Shown one piece after another: positions 15,656 to 25,174 of a stretch of 64,000 nt of DNA. The notes beneath the pieces were generated by a model. It was not told the origin of the DNA. It worked only from the letters and a program-made list of their open reading frames with translations, and did no database searches. The translations under genes were made by a program, and so were the position numbers. The DNA lies in contig NZ_CP045245.1 in NCBI RefSeq assembly GCF_009720485.1, forward strand, positions 2,356,001 to 2,420,000, in the 5' to 3' direction. Position 1 is the stretch's first letter. Every line of letters starts with the position of its first letter. This stretch comes from Cellulomonas sp. JZ18. Its GTDB lineage: Bacteria; Actinomycetota; Actinomycetes; Actinomycetales; Cellulomonadaceae.

Positions 15656-17883
15656 CTAGCCCGACGCCGACAGGCGTCGCAGCGCGGCGACGACGACGTC
15701 CCGGTCGGTCGTGCGCCAGAACGGCGGCATGGACCGGCGCAGGAACTCCCCGTACCGCGCGGTCTCGAGCCGCGGGTCGAGCACGGCGACGACGCCGCGG
15801 TCCTCACCCGACCGCACGAGGCGTCCCGCCCCCTGGGCCAGCAGCAGCGCGGCGTGGGTCGCGGACACGGCCATGAACCCGTTGCCGCCCGTCGCGGCGA
15901 CCGCGTCGGCGCGTGCCGAGCGCACCGGGTCGTCCGGGCGCGGGAACGGGATCCGGTCGATGACGACGAGCCGGCAGGCCGGGCCGGGTACGTCCACGCC
16001 CTGCCACAGCGAGAGCGTCCCGAACAGGCACGTCGGCTCGTCCGCGGCGAACCGCGCGACGAGCGTGGGCAGCTGGTCGTCGCCCTGCAGCAGGACCGGC
16101 ACGTCGAGCCGCTCGCGCAGGGCCTCCGCCGCGACCTGCGCGGCGCGCCGCGACGTGAACAGGCCGAGCGTGCGCCCGCCGGCGGCCTCGACGAGGGTCG
16201 CGATCTCGTCCAGCTGCGCCTCGGTCGCGGGCTCCCGGCCGGGCGTGGGCAGGCGCCGGGCGACGTAGCAGATGCCCTGCCGCGGGTAGTCGAACGGGCT
16301 GCCGACGTCCAGCCCGCGCCACCGTCCGGTGTCCGCCCGTTCCGCACGGGGCGGGGCGTCGGTGCCGGGCAGCACGTCCGCCGCGCCCACGGACGTCGCC
16401 GTCCCGGACCCCACCGGGGTCGCCGCCACTGCCGCAGGGAGGGACGTCGGGCCCGTCGGCGCGGCGTCGGGACGTCCGCCGAGCCCGAGCGAGCGGGCGA
16501 CGGGCTCGAAGGACCCGCCGAGCGCCAGCGTCGCCGACGTCAGCACGCCCGTGCGGCCCGCGAGCAGCTGCGTGCGCACGAGACCGTCGACGGCGAGCGG
16601 CGCGGCGTGCAGGCGCGTGGTGACCTGCCCCCGGCGGTCCTCCCCGCGTGCGCACCACAGGACGGTGTGGCGCAGGTCGTCCGGGTCGGCAGCCATGCGC
16701 TCGGCGGTCTCGAACAGCGCGAGCATCGCCGCGCTGGCCATCTTGACGCCGCCGTCGGCGCCGGCCTTCCCCTTCGTGGACGCGTCCGGCTTGAGCACCG
16801 TCAGGAGCGTGCGGGCGGCGTCCCGCACGGCGGCCACCGCGAGCCGCGCTCCCTCCGGCAGCCCGTCGGGGAACCGGCCCTCGGGCAGCGGGACGACCAC
16901 GCTCGCGAGGTGCTGGGCGGCCGTGTCGAGGTCGGTCGTGGGGATGCCGCCGAGCCGGCGCGCGAGGCGCGCGGCGTGCTCGATCGTCGCGACCGAGAGC
17001 TCGGCGGTGGCCTGCGCGGTCACGCGGTCGGTGAGCTCGTGCGCCTCGTCGACGACGAGCACGTCGTGCTCGGGCAGCACGTTCGGCGACCCCGTGGCGG
17101 CGATGCCGAGCATCGCGTGGTTCGTGACGACGACGTCCGCCTCCCGCGCCCGCGCCCGCGCCGCGTCGGGGAAGCACTCCTCCAGCATCGGGCAGGTCTG
17201 CCCGAGGCACTCCATGGCGGTCACCGACACCTGCCGCCACGCGCGGTCGGCGACGCCCGGCACCAGGTCGTCGCGGTCGCCCGTGCCGGTCTCCTGCGCC
17301 CACTCCCGCAGGCGGACGACCTGCTCGCCGAGCGTCTCGCGCTCGTCGGCGTCCTCCGCGGGGCGGGGTGGTCGGCGGCACCGGGACGCTCGGGCACGTC
17401 GAACAGCGCCCCCTGGTCGTCCTCCGGGTAGCCCCCGGCGACCTTGTGCACGCACAGGTAGTTGTGCCAGCCCTTGAGCAGCGCGATGTCGGCCGGGCGC
17501 GGCAGCCGACCCGCGAGCGCCTGCGTCACCAGCGGCAGGTCCCGCGTCATGACCTGGCGCTGCAGCGCGAGCGTGGCCGTCGAGACGACGACCCGCTCGT
17601 CCTGCGTCACGGCGTGGCGCACCGCGGGTACGAGGTAACCCAGGGACTTGCCCGTGCCCGTGCCGGCCTGGACGAGCAGGTGCTCGCCGGACTCGAGCGC
17701 GTCGGCCACGGCGTGCGCCATGGTCCGCTGCCCCTCGCGCCGCCCGCCGCCGAGCGCTCCGACCGCGAGGTCCAGGAGCTCGTCGACGGACGCGTGGACC
17801 GCCGCCGCGCGGTCGCTCGTGCCGTCCGTCGCCCCTGCGGTGCGTGGCGCGGTCGAGGGGTCGGACGTCCGGGCCTGGTGCAC
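15656..17883 (-). CDS. DinG/XPD-family ATP-dependent DNA helicase, frameshifted as sequenced
   Basis: Two overlapping frames together give a 742-residue superfamily 2 helicase. The N-terminal piece (17883 to about 17367) has Walker A QAGTGTGKSLGYLVP. The C-terminal piece has four Cys of the Fe-S region (CLGQTCPMLEEC and an upstream Cys in LCVHKVAGG), DEAH in LVVDEAHELTD, and LFGTLSLWQGVDVPG. The frame breaks in the CCCCGCCCC run (17359-17367); adding one C restores PAEDADERETLGEQ. I read one intact gene with a base-call error. The start is GTG 17883, with a TACGCT hexamer six bases upstream suggesting a leaderless message. DNA repair or R-loop/G4 removal is the family role. Confidence 0.82.
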
Positions 17884-17922
17884 CGCGTCAGCGTAGTCGC
17901 GCGCACCGACGCCCCTCGCCCG

Positions 17923-20013
17923 TCATCCCCCGGTGCCGGCCGCCACCCCGGTGGGCAGGTGCCGGCCCCACCACGCGAGGAGGTGCTCGAAGCGGCTGAC
18001 GCGGTGCCGCGGACGGCCGCTGCGGGTCAGCTCGTGCCCCTCGCCGGGGAACAGCAGCAGCTCCGCCTCGACGCCGCGGCGGCGCAGCTCGACGAACCAG
18101 CGCTGCCCCTGCTCGACCGGGCAGCGCCAGTCCTGCTCGGAGTGGATCACGAGCGTCGGCGTGCGCACGCGGCCCACGTGCGCCATCGGCGACTGCGCCG
18201 CCACGGCGGCCAGGCCCTCGGGCGTGCCGTGGTCGCCGACGTACTCCAGGCCGAACCACCACCCGATGTCCGCGGACCCCGTGAAGCTCACCGGGTCGAG
18301 GAAGCCGCGCTCGACGACGGCCGCGGCGAACCGGTCCGTGCGGGTGGTCAGCCAGGCGGTCAGGTAGCCGCCGTAGGACCCGCCGAGGACGCCGACGCGC
18401 GTGCCGTCGAGGGCGTCGGGGTGCTGCGCCACGGCGCCGTCGAGCAGCGCGAGGACGTCCTCGGTGTCGACCGTGCCCATGGCCTGCCGGATCGCGCGTC
18501 CGTGCGCGCGCCCGAACCCCGCCGACCCCCGCGGGTTGCCCAGCACCACGGCGTAGCCCGCCCCGGCGAGCACCTGCGCCTCGTCGAACAGCGCGTGCGT
18601 GTACTGCGCGAACGGGCCGCCGTGGATCATCAGCAGCGTCGGGTGGGGACCGGCGCCGAACCGCTCGGGGTCGGGCGTCACGACCCAGCCGTGGACCTCG
18701 TACCCGTCCGCGGACGTCGCGACGAGGTCGACGGGCCGCCGCACCCGCCCGGTGGTGCGCAACGGCGCGGACCAGTCGGCGAGCGTGGGGCCGTCCCCCG
18801 TCCGGACGTCGACGCGCAGCAGCGCGCCGGACGTCACGGGGTGCGCGGCGGCGACCACGGCCGGCCCGCCGGCGGGCAGCGCGTCGGCGCCGAGGACCAC
18901 GTGCGGGGCGTCGACCAGCGTGCGCGGCGTGCCGTCCGCCGTCACGTGCGCGAGCGTGACGGCTCCGCGCTCCTCGACGGCGACGAGCACGCCGTCCGCG
19001 AGCGGCACGAGGACGCCGTCGGACAGGTCCACCGTCTCGGCGTCGGTGATCCGCTCGGGCGCCCCGGCCGCCCGCGTCCCGGTGCCGGTGCCCGCGAGCG
19101 GGAGCCGGAACAGGCCGGTCAGCGCGGCGACGGTGTCGTGGCCGTCGGACCCGAGGTCGCGCGCCTGCAGCCACAGGGCCGCCCCGTCGGCCGTCGGGCG
19201 CACGGTGCCGACCTGGAGGGTGCTGCCGGCGTCGGCGTCGGTCAGCGGGACGAGGGCCGCGACGTCGGTGCCGCGCTCGCCCGCCGGCACGAGCACCACG
19301 TCCCGGCGCACGTCCCGCTCGCGGTCGGCGTGCCGTGTGCAGGTCGCGACGAGCGCCTCGCCGTCCGGCAGCCAGTACGGGTCGGTGACGTCCCACGCAC
19401 CGGCGGTGAGCGCCGTCGGCTCCGGCAGCGCGTCGCTCGCTCCGGGGTCCGCGGGCACCGTCAGCACGTGCACGTGCTGCGGGCGGTCGTGCACGAAGCC
19501 GACGCCGTCCGCGCGGTACCGGAACGTCGTGACGTGCCGGGGCGCCTCCGCGGCCGGGTCGCCGCCGGGGACGTACCGCCCCTCCTCGGGCACGCGTGCC
19601 AGGTACGCGAGGCGCGTGCCGTCCGGGGAGAACCGCAGCTCGGAGACACCGAGCGGGGCGTCGGTGAGCCGCACCGGCTCACCGCCGCCCGCGGGGACGA
19701 GGTGCGCCTGGGCGGGACCGCCCGTGAGCGGTGCGCGGCAGAACGCGACCCAGCGGCCGTCCGGCGAGACCTGCGGCGCCGTGTCGCGGTGGCCGTGCGT
19801 CAGCCGGCGCGCGGCACCGGTGCCGGGCTCGTGCTCGCCCCGTGCGGTGGTCTCGTCCGCGGACGGGCCGTGCACCGGGACCAGCCAGAGCTCGCCGCGG
19901 TACGCGTCGAGCGCCGTGTCGGGCCCGACGACGGCGACGACCGCGGCGGAGCCGTCGGGGAGCAGGGCGGGCGCGCCAGGGGTGCGCAGGAGGTCCAGGT
20001 CGGCGGGGATCAC
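17923..20013 (-). CDS. S9 family prolyl-oligopeptidase-type peptidase
   Basis: A 696-residue serine peptidase with no signal peptide. The first two thirds show beta-propeller repeats (SPDGRWVAF, SPDGTRLAYLA). The C-terminal alpha/beta hydrolase has the nucleophile in GVLGGSYGGYLT, the acid in HSEQDWRCP and the His in GEGHELTR. IHGGPFAQYTHALFDE and NPRGSAGFGRAHG are oxyanion-region motifs of acylaminoacyl-peptidases and dipeptidyl aminopeptidases. It probably trims short or N-blocked peptides in the cytoplasm. The start is GTG 20013, with TAGGGT six bases upstream, the arrangement expected for a leaderless transcript. It lies downstream of hflX, past that gene's terminator. Confidence 0.9.
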   Translation of the reverse strand: MIPADLDLLRTPGAPALLPDGSAAVVAVVGPDTALDAYRGELWLVPVHGPSADETTARGEHEPGTGAARRLTHGHRDTAPQVSPDGRWVAFCRAPLTGGPAQAHLVPAGGGEPVRLTDAPLGVSELRFSPDGTRLAYLARVPEEGRYVPGGDPAAEAPRHVTTFRYRADGVGFVHDRPQHVHVLTVPADPGASDALPEPTALTAGAWDVTDPYWLPDGEALVATCTRHADRERDVRRDVVLVPAGERGTDVAALVPLTDADAGSTLQVGTVRPTADGAALWLQARDLGSDGHDTVAALTGLFRLPLAGTGTGTRAAGAPERITDAETVDLSDGVLVPLADGVLVAVEERGAVTLAHVTADGTPRTLVDAPHVVLGADALPAGGPAVVAAAHPVTSGALLRVDVRTGDGPTLADWSAPLRTTGRVRRPVDLVATSADGYEVHGWVVTPDPERFGAGPHPTLLMIHGGPFAQYTHALFDEAQVLAGAGYAVVLGNPRGSAGFGRAHGRAIRQAMGTVDTEDVLALLDGAVAQHPDALDGTRVGVLGGSYGGYLTAWLTTRTDRFAAAVVERGFLDPVSFTGSADIGWWFGLEYVGDHGTPEGLAAVAAQSPMAHVGRVRTPTLVIHSEQDWRCPVEQGQRWFVELRRRGVEAELLLFPGEGHELTRSGRPRHRVSRFEHLLAWWGRHLPTGVAAGTGG

Positions 20014-20050
20014 CCCTGCACCCTAGGCACGCCGGGCCGCACGCGCGGAA

Positions 20051-20084
20051 CCCGGCGCCCCGCCCGTCCGGGCGGCGCGCCGGG
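20051..20084 (-). terminator. Terminator downstream of hflX
   Basis: CCCGGCG and CCGCCCG pair with CGGGCGG and CGCCGGG around a two-base tip, with one internal two-base mismatch. It lies 19 bases after the hflX stop and before the S9 peptidase start. Confidence 0.7.
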
Positions 20085-20102
20085 TCCCGGTGCGCGGTGC
20101 CG

Positions 20103-21623
20103 TCAGCCGCGCCGGACGGCCGCGCCCTCGAGCTCGGCCGCGAGGTCGGCGTCGACGCGGGCCCGGATCGCCGTGCCGTCCGGCGTGTGCTCCTCGTGGT
20201 CGATGTCGCCGTGCTCGTGCACCCGGCTGACCAGGTCGCCGCGCGAGTACGGCACGACGACGTCGACGCTCACCCCGGGCCGGGGCAGCTGGTCGGCGAT
20301 GAGCGCCTGCAGCTCCTCGACCCCCTCGCCGGTGTGCGCCGAGACGACCACGGAGTGGACCTCGCGCGACCGCAGCCGCGCGACCACCTCCGGGGCGGCG
20401 AGGTCCGCCTTGTTCAGGACCACGATCTCCGGGACGTCCATGGCGCCCGGGATGTCGGCGAACACGTGCCGCACGGCCGCGATCTGCCCCTCCGGGTCCG
20501 GGTGCGACGCGTCGACCACGTGCAGGATGAGGTCCGCGTCGGCGACCTCCTCCAGGGTCGAGCGGAACGCCTCCACCAGCTGGTGCGGCAGGTGCCGCAC
20601 GAAGCCGACCGTGTCCGCGAGCGTGTACACGCGCCCGTCCGCGGTCTCGGCGCGCCGGACGGTGGGGTCCAGCGTCGCGAACAGGGCGTTCTCGACGAGG
20701 ACCCCGGCGTTCGTCAGCCGGTTGAGCAGCGACGACTTGCCGGCGTTGGTGTACCCGGCGATCGCCACGGACGGGATCGCGTTGCGCTTGCGGGATGCCC
20801 GCTTCGTCTGCCGTGCCGGTGCCATGGCCGCGATCTCGCGCCGCAGCTTCGCCATCCTGTTGCGGATGCGGCGGCGGTCCAGCTCGATCTTCGTCTCGCC
20901 GGGACCGCGCGAGCCCATGCCCGCACCCGCGCCGCCGACCTGGCCACCGGCCTGGCGGCTCATCGACTCGCCCCAGCCGCGCAGGCGCGGCAGCAGGTAC
21001 TCGAGCTGCGCGAGCTCGACCTGCGCCTTGCCCTCCTTCGACTTCGCGTGCTGGGCGAAGATGTCGAGGATCAGGGCGGTGCGGTCGATGACCTTGACCC
21101 GCACGACGTCCTCCAGCGCACGGCGCTGGGACGGTGCGAGCTCGCCGTCGACCACGACGGTGTCGGCGCCGACGGCCGCGACCACGGTCGCGAGCTCCGC
21201 GGCCTTGCCGGAGCCCAGGAACGTGCCGGGGTCGGGGGTGCGCCGGCGCTGCAGGACCCCGTCGAGCACCTGCGAGCCGGCCGTCTCCGCGAGCGCGGCG
21301 AGCTCGCGGAGCGAGATCTCGGCCTCCTCGGCCGTGCCCGCGCCCCACAGGCCCACCAGCACGACGCGCTCGAGGCGCAGCTGCCGGTACTCGACCTCGG
21401 TGACGTCCTCGAGCTCCGTCGAGAGCCCGCTGACGCGGCGCAGCGAGGTGCGCTCCTCCAGGTCGAGCTGGTCGCCGTCGTACGTCGTGTGCGTCGTGCC
21501 GCCGGCCTGCAGAGCGGTCCCGGCCCGGGCCAGCACACGAGCGACGACGTCGTCGGCCACCTCCTGGGCGCTGCGCACCGGCGCCTGCGGCGCCTCGGGG
21601 GTGGTGTGCTGTCGGTCGTCCAC
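20103..21623 (-). CDS. hflX: Ribosome-associated GTPase HflX
   Basis: A 506-residue GTPase. The N-terminal HflX domain (LVGLWGAG, PDPGTFLGSGKAAEL, LILDIFAQHAKSKEGKAQVE) is followed by a helical linker (GGAGAGMGSRGPGETKIELD) and a G domain: G1 AGYTNAGKSSLLN, G3 DTVGFVRHLP, G4 LNKADL. HflX splits stalled or stressed ribosomes, and in mycobacteria it affects macrolide tolerance (family knowledge). The GTG at 21623 has GAGAGGA five bases upstream; the frame is open beyond it without support. It is divergent from the RsmC-like methyltransferase. Confidence 0.94.
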   Translation of the reverse strand: MDDRQHTTPEAPQAPVRSAQEVADDVVARVLARAGTALQAGGTTHTTYDGDQLDLEERTSLRRVSGLSTELEDVTEVEYRQLRLERVVLVGLWGAGTAEEAEISLRELAALAETAGSQVLDGVLQRRRTPDPGTFLGSGKAAELATVVAAVGADTVVVDGELAPSQRRALEDVVRVKVIDRTALILDIFAQHAKSKEGKAQVELAQLEYLLPRLRGWGESMSRQAGGQVGGAGAGMGSRGPGETKIELDRRRIRNRMAKLRREIAAMAPARQTKRASRKRNAIPSVAIAGYTNAGKSSLLNRLTNAGVLVENALFATLDPTVRRAETADGRVYTLADTVGFVRHLPHQLVEAFRSTLEEVADADLILHVVDASHPDPEGQIAAVRHVFADIPGAMDVPEIVVLNKADLAAPEVVARLRSREVHSVVVSAHTGEGVEELQALIADQLPRPGVSVDVVVPYSRGDLVSRVHEHGDIDHEEHTPDGTAIRARVDADLAAELEGAAVRRG

Positions 21624-21731
21624 GCGTGTCCTCTCGTCCGCTTCCAGTCTCCCCAGGGTCGCACCGGCGCACGCGCTGGGCGAGGGTTTTCGCTGCGGGC
21701 GCAGCGGTGCGGGCGGGCTAGGGTCGCCTGC

Positions 21732-22361
21732 GTGCACAGCGGGGACGGGGCGGACCACTACTTCACGGCGCGACCCGCGTCGTCCGACGAGCGGCGCACG
21801 GTGGCCGTGCGGATCGCCGGGCGCGACGTCACCGTGGAGACCGCCGGCGGCGTCTTCTCCCCCGACCACGTGGACCTGGGCACCCAGGTGCTGCTGCGGA
21901 CGGTGCCGCCCCCGCCGCCCCGCGGGGACCTGCTGGACCTCGGCTGCGGCTGGGGCCCCGTCGCCCTCGAGCTCGCCCTCGCCGCACCCGGCGCACGGGT
22001 CTGGGCGGTCGACGTGAACGAGCGCGCGCTCGACCTCGTGCGGCGCAACGCCGAGCGGCTCGGCGCGGCGAACGTCGTCGCCGCGCGCCCGGAGGAGGTG
22101 CCGGCCGACGTGCGGTTCACGACCGTCTGGTCGAACCCGCCCGTGCGCATCGGCAAGGCCGCGCTGCACGCCCTCCTCGTGGACTGGCTCTCCCGCCTGG
22201 CCCCGGACGGCGACGCGTGGCTCGTGGTGGGCCGGAACCTCGGCGCCGACCCGTTGCAGCGCTGGCTGGCCACGGACGCGCCGGACGGGGCCGGCCTCGG
22301 CGTCGCCGTCGAGCGGGTGGCGAGCGCCAAGGGCTTCCGGGTGCTGCGGGTGACGCGGTGA
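21732..22361 (+). CDS. RsmC-like class I SAM methyltransferase
   Basis: A 209-residue methyltransferase. The SAM site is LLDLGCGWGPVALELALAAP with DVNERALDLVRRN. The catalytic motif is NPP (in VWSNPPVRIGK), as in RsmC/RlmG guanine-N2 rRNA methyltransferases. It opens with DHYFTARPASSDERRTV, another family mark. It corresponds to the C-terminal half of E. coli RsmC. A TAGGGT (21719-21724) seven bases before the GTG suggests a leaderless message. Its stop overlaps the start of the MFS gene (GTGA). Confidence 0.85.
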   Translation: MHSGDGADHYFTARPASSDERRTVAVRIAGRDVTVETAGGVFSPDHVDLGTQVLLRTVPPPPPRGDLLDLGCGWGPVALELALAAPGARVWAVDVNERALDLVRRNAERLGAANVVAARPEEVPADVRFTTVWSNPPVRIGKAALHALLVDWLSRLAPDGDAWLVVGRNLGADPLQRWLATDAPDGAGLGVAVERVASAKGFRVLRVTR

Positions 22362-23886
22362 GCGCGCTGACGGCCGGCGCGCAGGAGCTGTGGCGCGAGC
22401 GCCGCACGACCACGGCGGCGCTCGTCACCCTCGTCGTCCTCGTCGCGTTCGAGTCGTTCGCGGTGACGACGGTCATGCCCGGCGTCGCGGACCTGCTGGA
22501 CGGCCACGCGCTGTACGCCTTCGCGTTCGCCGGACCGCTCGCCACCGGGGTCGTCGGCATGGTGGTCGCGGGGACCTGGTCGGACCGCACCGGCCCGTTC
22601 CGGCCGTTCCTCGCGGGGTCCGTCCTGTTCGTCGCCGGCCTCGTGGTCGCCGGCCTGGCGCAGGCCATGCCCGTGCTGGTCGTCGGACGGCTCGCGCAGG
22701 GCCTCGGCGGCGGCGCGGTGAACGTGACGCTGCTCGTCACGCTCGCGCGCGCCTACCCGCCCGCGCTGCACCCGCGCGCGTTCGCCTGGTTCTCCGCCGC
22801 CTGGGTGCTGCCCTCGCTGGTCGGGCCCACCGTCGCGGGCCTCGTGGCCGAGGTCGCGGGCTGGCGCTGGGTCTTCCTCGGCGTCGCGCTGCTCGTGGTG
22901 CCGACGAGCCTGCCGCTGCTGCGCACGCTGCGCCCCCTCGGCCCGCCGGACGCGGCCGGCCCGGCACCGGCCGACGGACGACGGCGGGTGGTGCTGGCCG
23001 TGCTGGTCGCCACGGCCGTGCTCGCGCTGAACCTCGCCGTCGAGCTGCCGCCCGTGCCCTCCGCGGTGCTCGCGGCGCTCGCCGGGGCCGCCGCGCTCGT
23101 CGTCGTCGGGCCGCTCCTGCCCGCAGGGGCGCGCCGCGCGCGTCCCGGGCTGCCGAGCGTCGTCACGACGCGTGCGCTCGTGTCCGGCGCGTTCTTCGGC
23201 GCGCAGGCGTACGTGCCGTACCTGCTGACGCAGCGCGAGGGCTGGAGCCCGACGGCGAGCGGTCTCGCGCTCACGACGGCGGCTCTCGCGTGGTCCGGCA
23301 TGTCCGCCGTGCAGGGGCGCCTCGGGCACCGCCTCACCAGCCGCGACGCGGTCCGGGTCGGCACGGCGCTCGTGGCGGTGGGCACGGCGGGGTCGTTCGT
23401 CACGGCGGCCGCGGACCTGCCACCCACCGGGCTCGTGGCGGCGTGGACGTTCGCGGGAGCGGGCATGGGCCTGGCGTCGTCACGGCTGAACGTGCTCGTC
23501 CTCGGGTACTCGGTGCCGGGCCGGCAGGGCACCAACAGCTCGGCGCTCTCGATCGCGGACGCCGTCGGCTCCGCCGTGGCCCTCGCGGTCAGCGGGGTCG
23601 TCGTCGCCCTCGTCACCGCGGCGGCCGCCCCACCGGGTGCGGCGGTGGCCCCCGCGGGGCTCGCGGCGGCGTTCGGGCTCGCGGCCGTCCTGGCGGTCGG
23701 CGCGGCCCTCACCGCGCCGCGGGTCGGCACACCCCCCACCGAGGTCCCGCCCGACGAGGCGGACGTGGCGGACGCGGCGGGCACAGCGGACGCGGCGGGC
23801 ACGGCCGACGCGGCGGGCACGGCCGACGTGGCCGGACCGGATCAGCCCTCGGGGGCAGCGCGCGGGCCACGGCCGCGAGCACCTGA
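22358..23886 (+). CDS. MFS drug:H+ antiporter, 3' end frameshifted as sequenced
   Basis: About 509 residues with many hydrophobic segments. MFS marks are TVMPGVADLLDG in TM1, GTWSDRTGPFRPFL (motif A), GRLAQGLGGGAVNV and WVLPSLVGPTVAGLVAE (motif C of exporters). A multidrug or metabolite exporter of the DHA type is likely; the substrate is unknown. As sequenced the frame runs on into neighbouring genes. Adding one G to the run 23851-23855 gives a stop at 23886 after SGGSARATAAST. The tail contains a (AlaAspAlaAlaGlyThr)n repeat. The GTG overlaps the methyltransferase stop, so the two are probably cotranscribed. Confidence 0.82.
23767..23838 (+). repeat. 18-bp tandem repeat (about x4) at MFS 3' end
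   Basis: Three close copies and one degenerate copy of an 18-base unit (GGCGGACGCGGCGGGCAC) encode AlaAspAlaAlaGlyThr repeats at the C-terminal tail of the MFS protein. Such a repeat may vary in copy number. Confidence 0.8.
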
Positions 23887-24194
23887 CCGGACGTCGGCAC
23901 GCCCTCCGCGCGCCGGACCACGCGGCCCGCGGCGTCCAGCACCGCGACGGTCGGGGTGCTCGTCACCGCGAGCCGGGCCGCGAGCGCGGGGGCGTCCGCG
24001 ACGTCGCGCTCGACGTGGACGACGCCCGGCACGCTCGCCGCCACCGCGGCCAGGACGCGGCGCGTGGCACGGCACGGCGCGCAGAACGCGCTCGAGACCT
24101 GCACGAGCGTCGCGCGCTCCCCCAGCGGCTCGCCGAGGTCCGCGGCGCCGACCACGTCGCCCGGGCCGCCGGACGGGACCGCCGCCGCGCTCAC
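23842..24194 (-). CDS. Thioredoxin-family protein, 3' end frameshifted as sequenced
   Basis: A 117-residue thioredoxin fold with the redox motif in SSAFCAPCRATRR and the cis-Pro in TSTPTVAVLDAAG. There is no signal peptide, so it is cytoplasmic. As sequenced it reads through to 23709 with an odd Pro/Arg/Cys-rich tail. Adding one C to the run 23851-23855 makes it end in ALPPEG at 23842, and the same base also repairs the converging MFS gene. The GTG start overlaps the dapF stop (GTGA), making it the last gene of the miaA-dapF operon. Confidence 0.82.
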
Positions 24195-25174
24195 GCGAGC
24201 AGCGCCGCCAGGTCGACGGACCCCTCGGCGACGAGCACGGCTGGGCCGGCCAGCTCGGCGTGCGTGCCGTCCGCGGCGGCCGTGAACGTGACCCGCAGCG
24301 TGCCGCCGGGGACCTCGACGAACCACACGTCGGGCGCACCGGTGCCGCCCCACGCCCGGACGGCCGCCGCCGCGGCCACGGCGCCCGTCCCGCACGACTG
24401 CGTCTCGCCGACACCGCGCTCGTGCACGCGCATGCGCACGCGCCCGGCCACCGTGCCGTCGTCGAGCGTCTCCTCGCCGAGCGGCACGACGAGCTCGACG
24501 TTCGTGCCCTGCGCCGGGACGGGCGTGACGTCCGGCGCGTGCACGAGCTCCACCCGGGCGAGGTCGTCGACGTCCGCCAGCACGACGACCGTGTGCGGGT
24601 TCCCCACGTCGACACCCAGACCGGGACGCGTCACCGCGAGGCCCGGCACGGCGACCTCGGCGTCCCCGCCCGCCGCGACGGCGTCGGCACCGCCCGGCAG
24701 GGTGACCGGCCCCATGCCGACCGCGAACCACGCGCCGCCCCCGAGCCCGGACGGGACGTCGACGGCGCGGACCGTGCGCACCCCGGCACGCGTGCCGACC
24801 GCCAGCTCACCCGTGGTCGGGTCCCACAGGCCCAGGCTCTCGAGGTAGCGCGCGAAGACCCGCACGCCGTTGCCGCACATCTGGGCGACGGAGCCGTCGG
24901 CGTTCCGGTAGTCCATGAACCAGGCGGTGGTGCGGGTCGCGGCGGGTGCGTCCGGCACGCGGCCGGTGGCGACCAGGCGGATCAGGCCGTCCCCGCCGAG
25001 CCCGCCACGCCGGTCGCACAGCCGCGCGACCAGCTCGGCGGACACGTCGAGCGCACCGTCCCGGTCGTCGACGAAGACGAAGTCGTTGCGCGTCCCGTGC
25101 CCCTTCGTCACCCCGACGCGGCCGAGGCCGGCGGTGGTCGGGGCGGGTGCGGGGGCGGTCGCGGGACGGGTCAT
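24191..25174 (-). CDS. dapF: Diaminopimelate epimerase
   Basis: A 327-residue cofactor-free racemase that converts LL- to meso-diaminopimelate for lysine and peptidoglycan. Both catalytic cysteines are present, in AQMCGNGVRVFARY and GETQSCGTGAVAAA. The opening KGHGTRNDFV is the usual family start. The ATG at 25174 overlaps the miaA stop (ATGA), and its own stop overlaps the thioredoxin start. The partners dapA and dapB lie elsewhere in this window. Confidence 0.95.
   Translation of the reverse strand: MTRPATAPAPAPTTAGLGRVGVTKGHGTRNDFVFVDDRDGALDVSAELVARLCDRRGGLGGDGLIRLVATGRVPDAPAATRTTAWFMDYRNADGSVAQMCGNGVRVFARYLESLGLWDPTTGELAVGTRAGVRTVRAVDVPSGLGGGAWFAVGMGPVTLPGGADAVAAGGDAEVAVPGLAVTRPGLGVDVGNPHTVVVLADVDDLARVELVHAPDVTPVPAQGTNVELVVPLGEETLDDGTVAGRVRMRVHERGVGETQSCGTGAVAAAAAVRAWGGTGAPDVWFVEVPGGTLRVTFTAAADGTHAELAGPAVLVAEGSVDLAALLA

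Noticed and set aside
17368..22017. A 1549-codon plus-strand open frame through the dinG, S9 peptidase and hflX region
   Set aside because: Low-complexity Arg/Ala/Gly translation lying opposite three well-supported minus-strand genes.
23709..23841. Thioredoxin ending at 23709 with a Pro/Arg/Cys-rich tail
   Set aside because: The tail is the complement of the MFS repeat region and disappears when the homopolymer is corrected.
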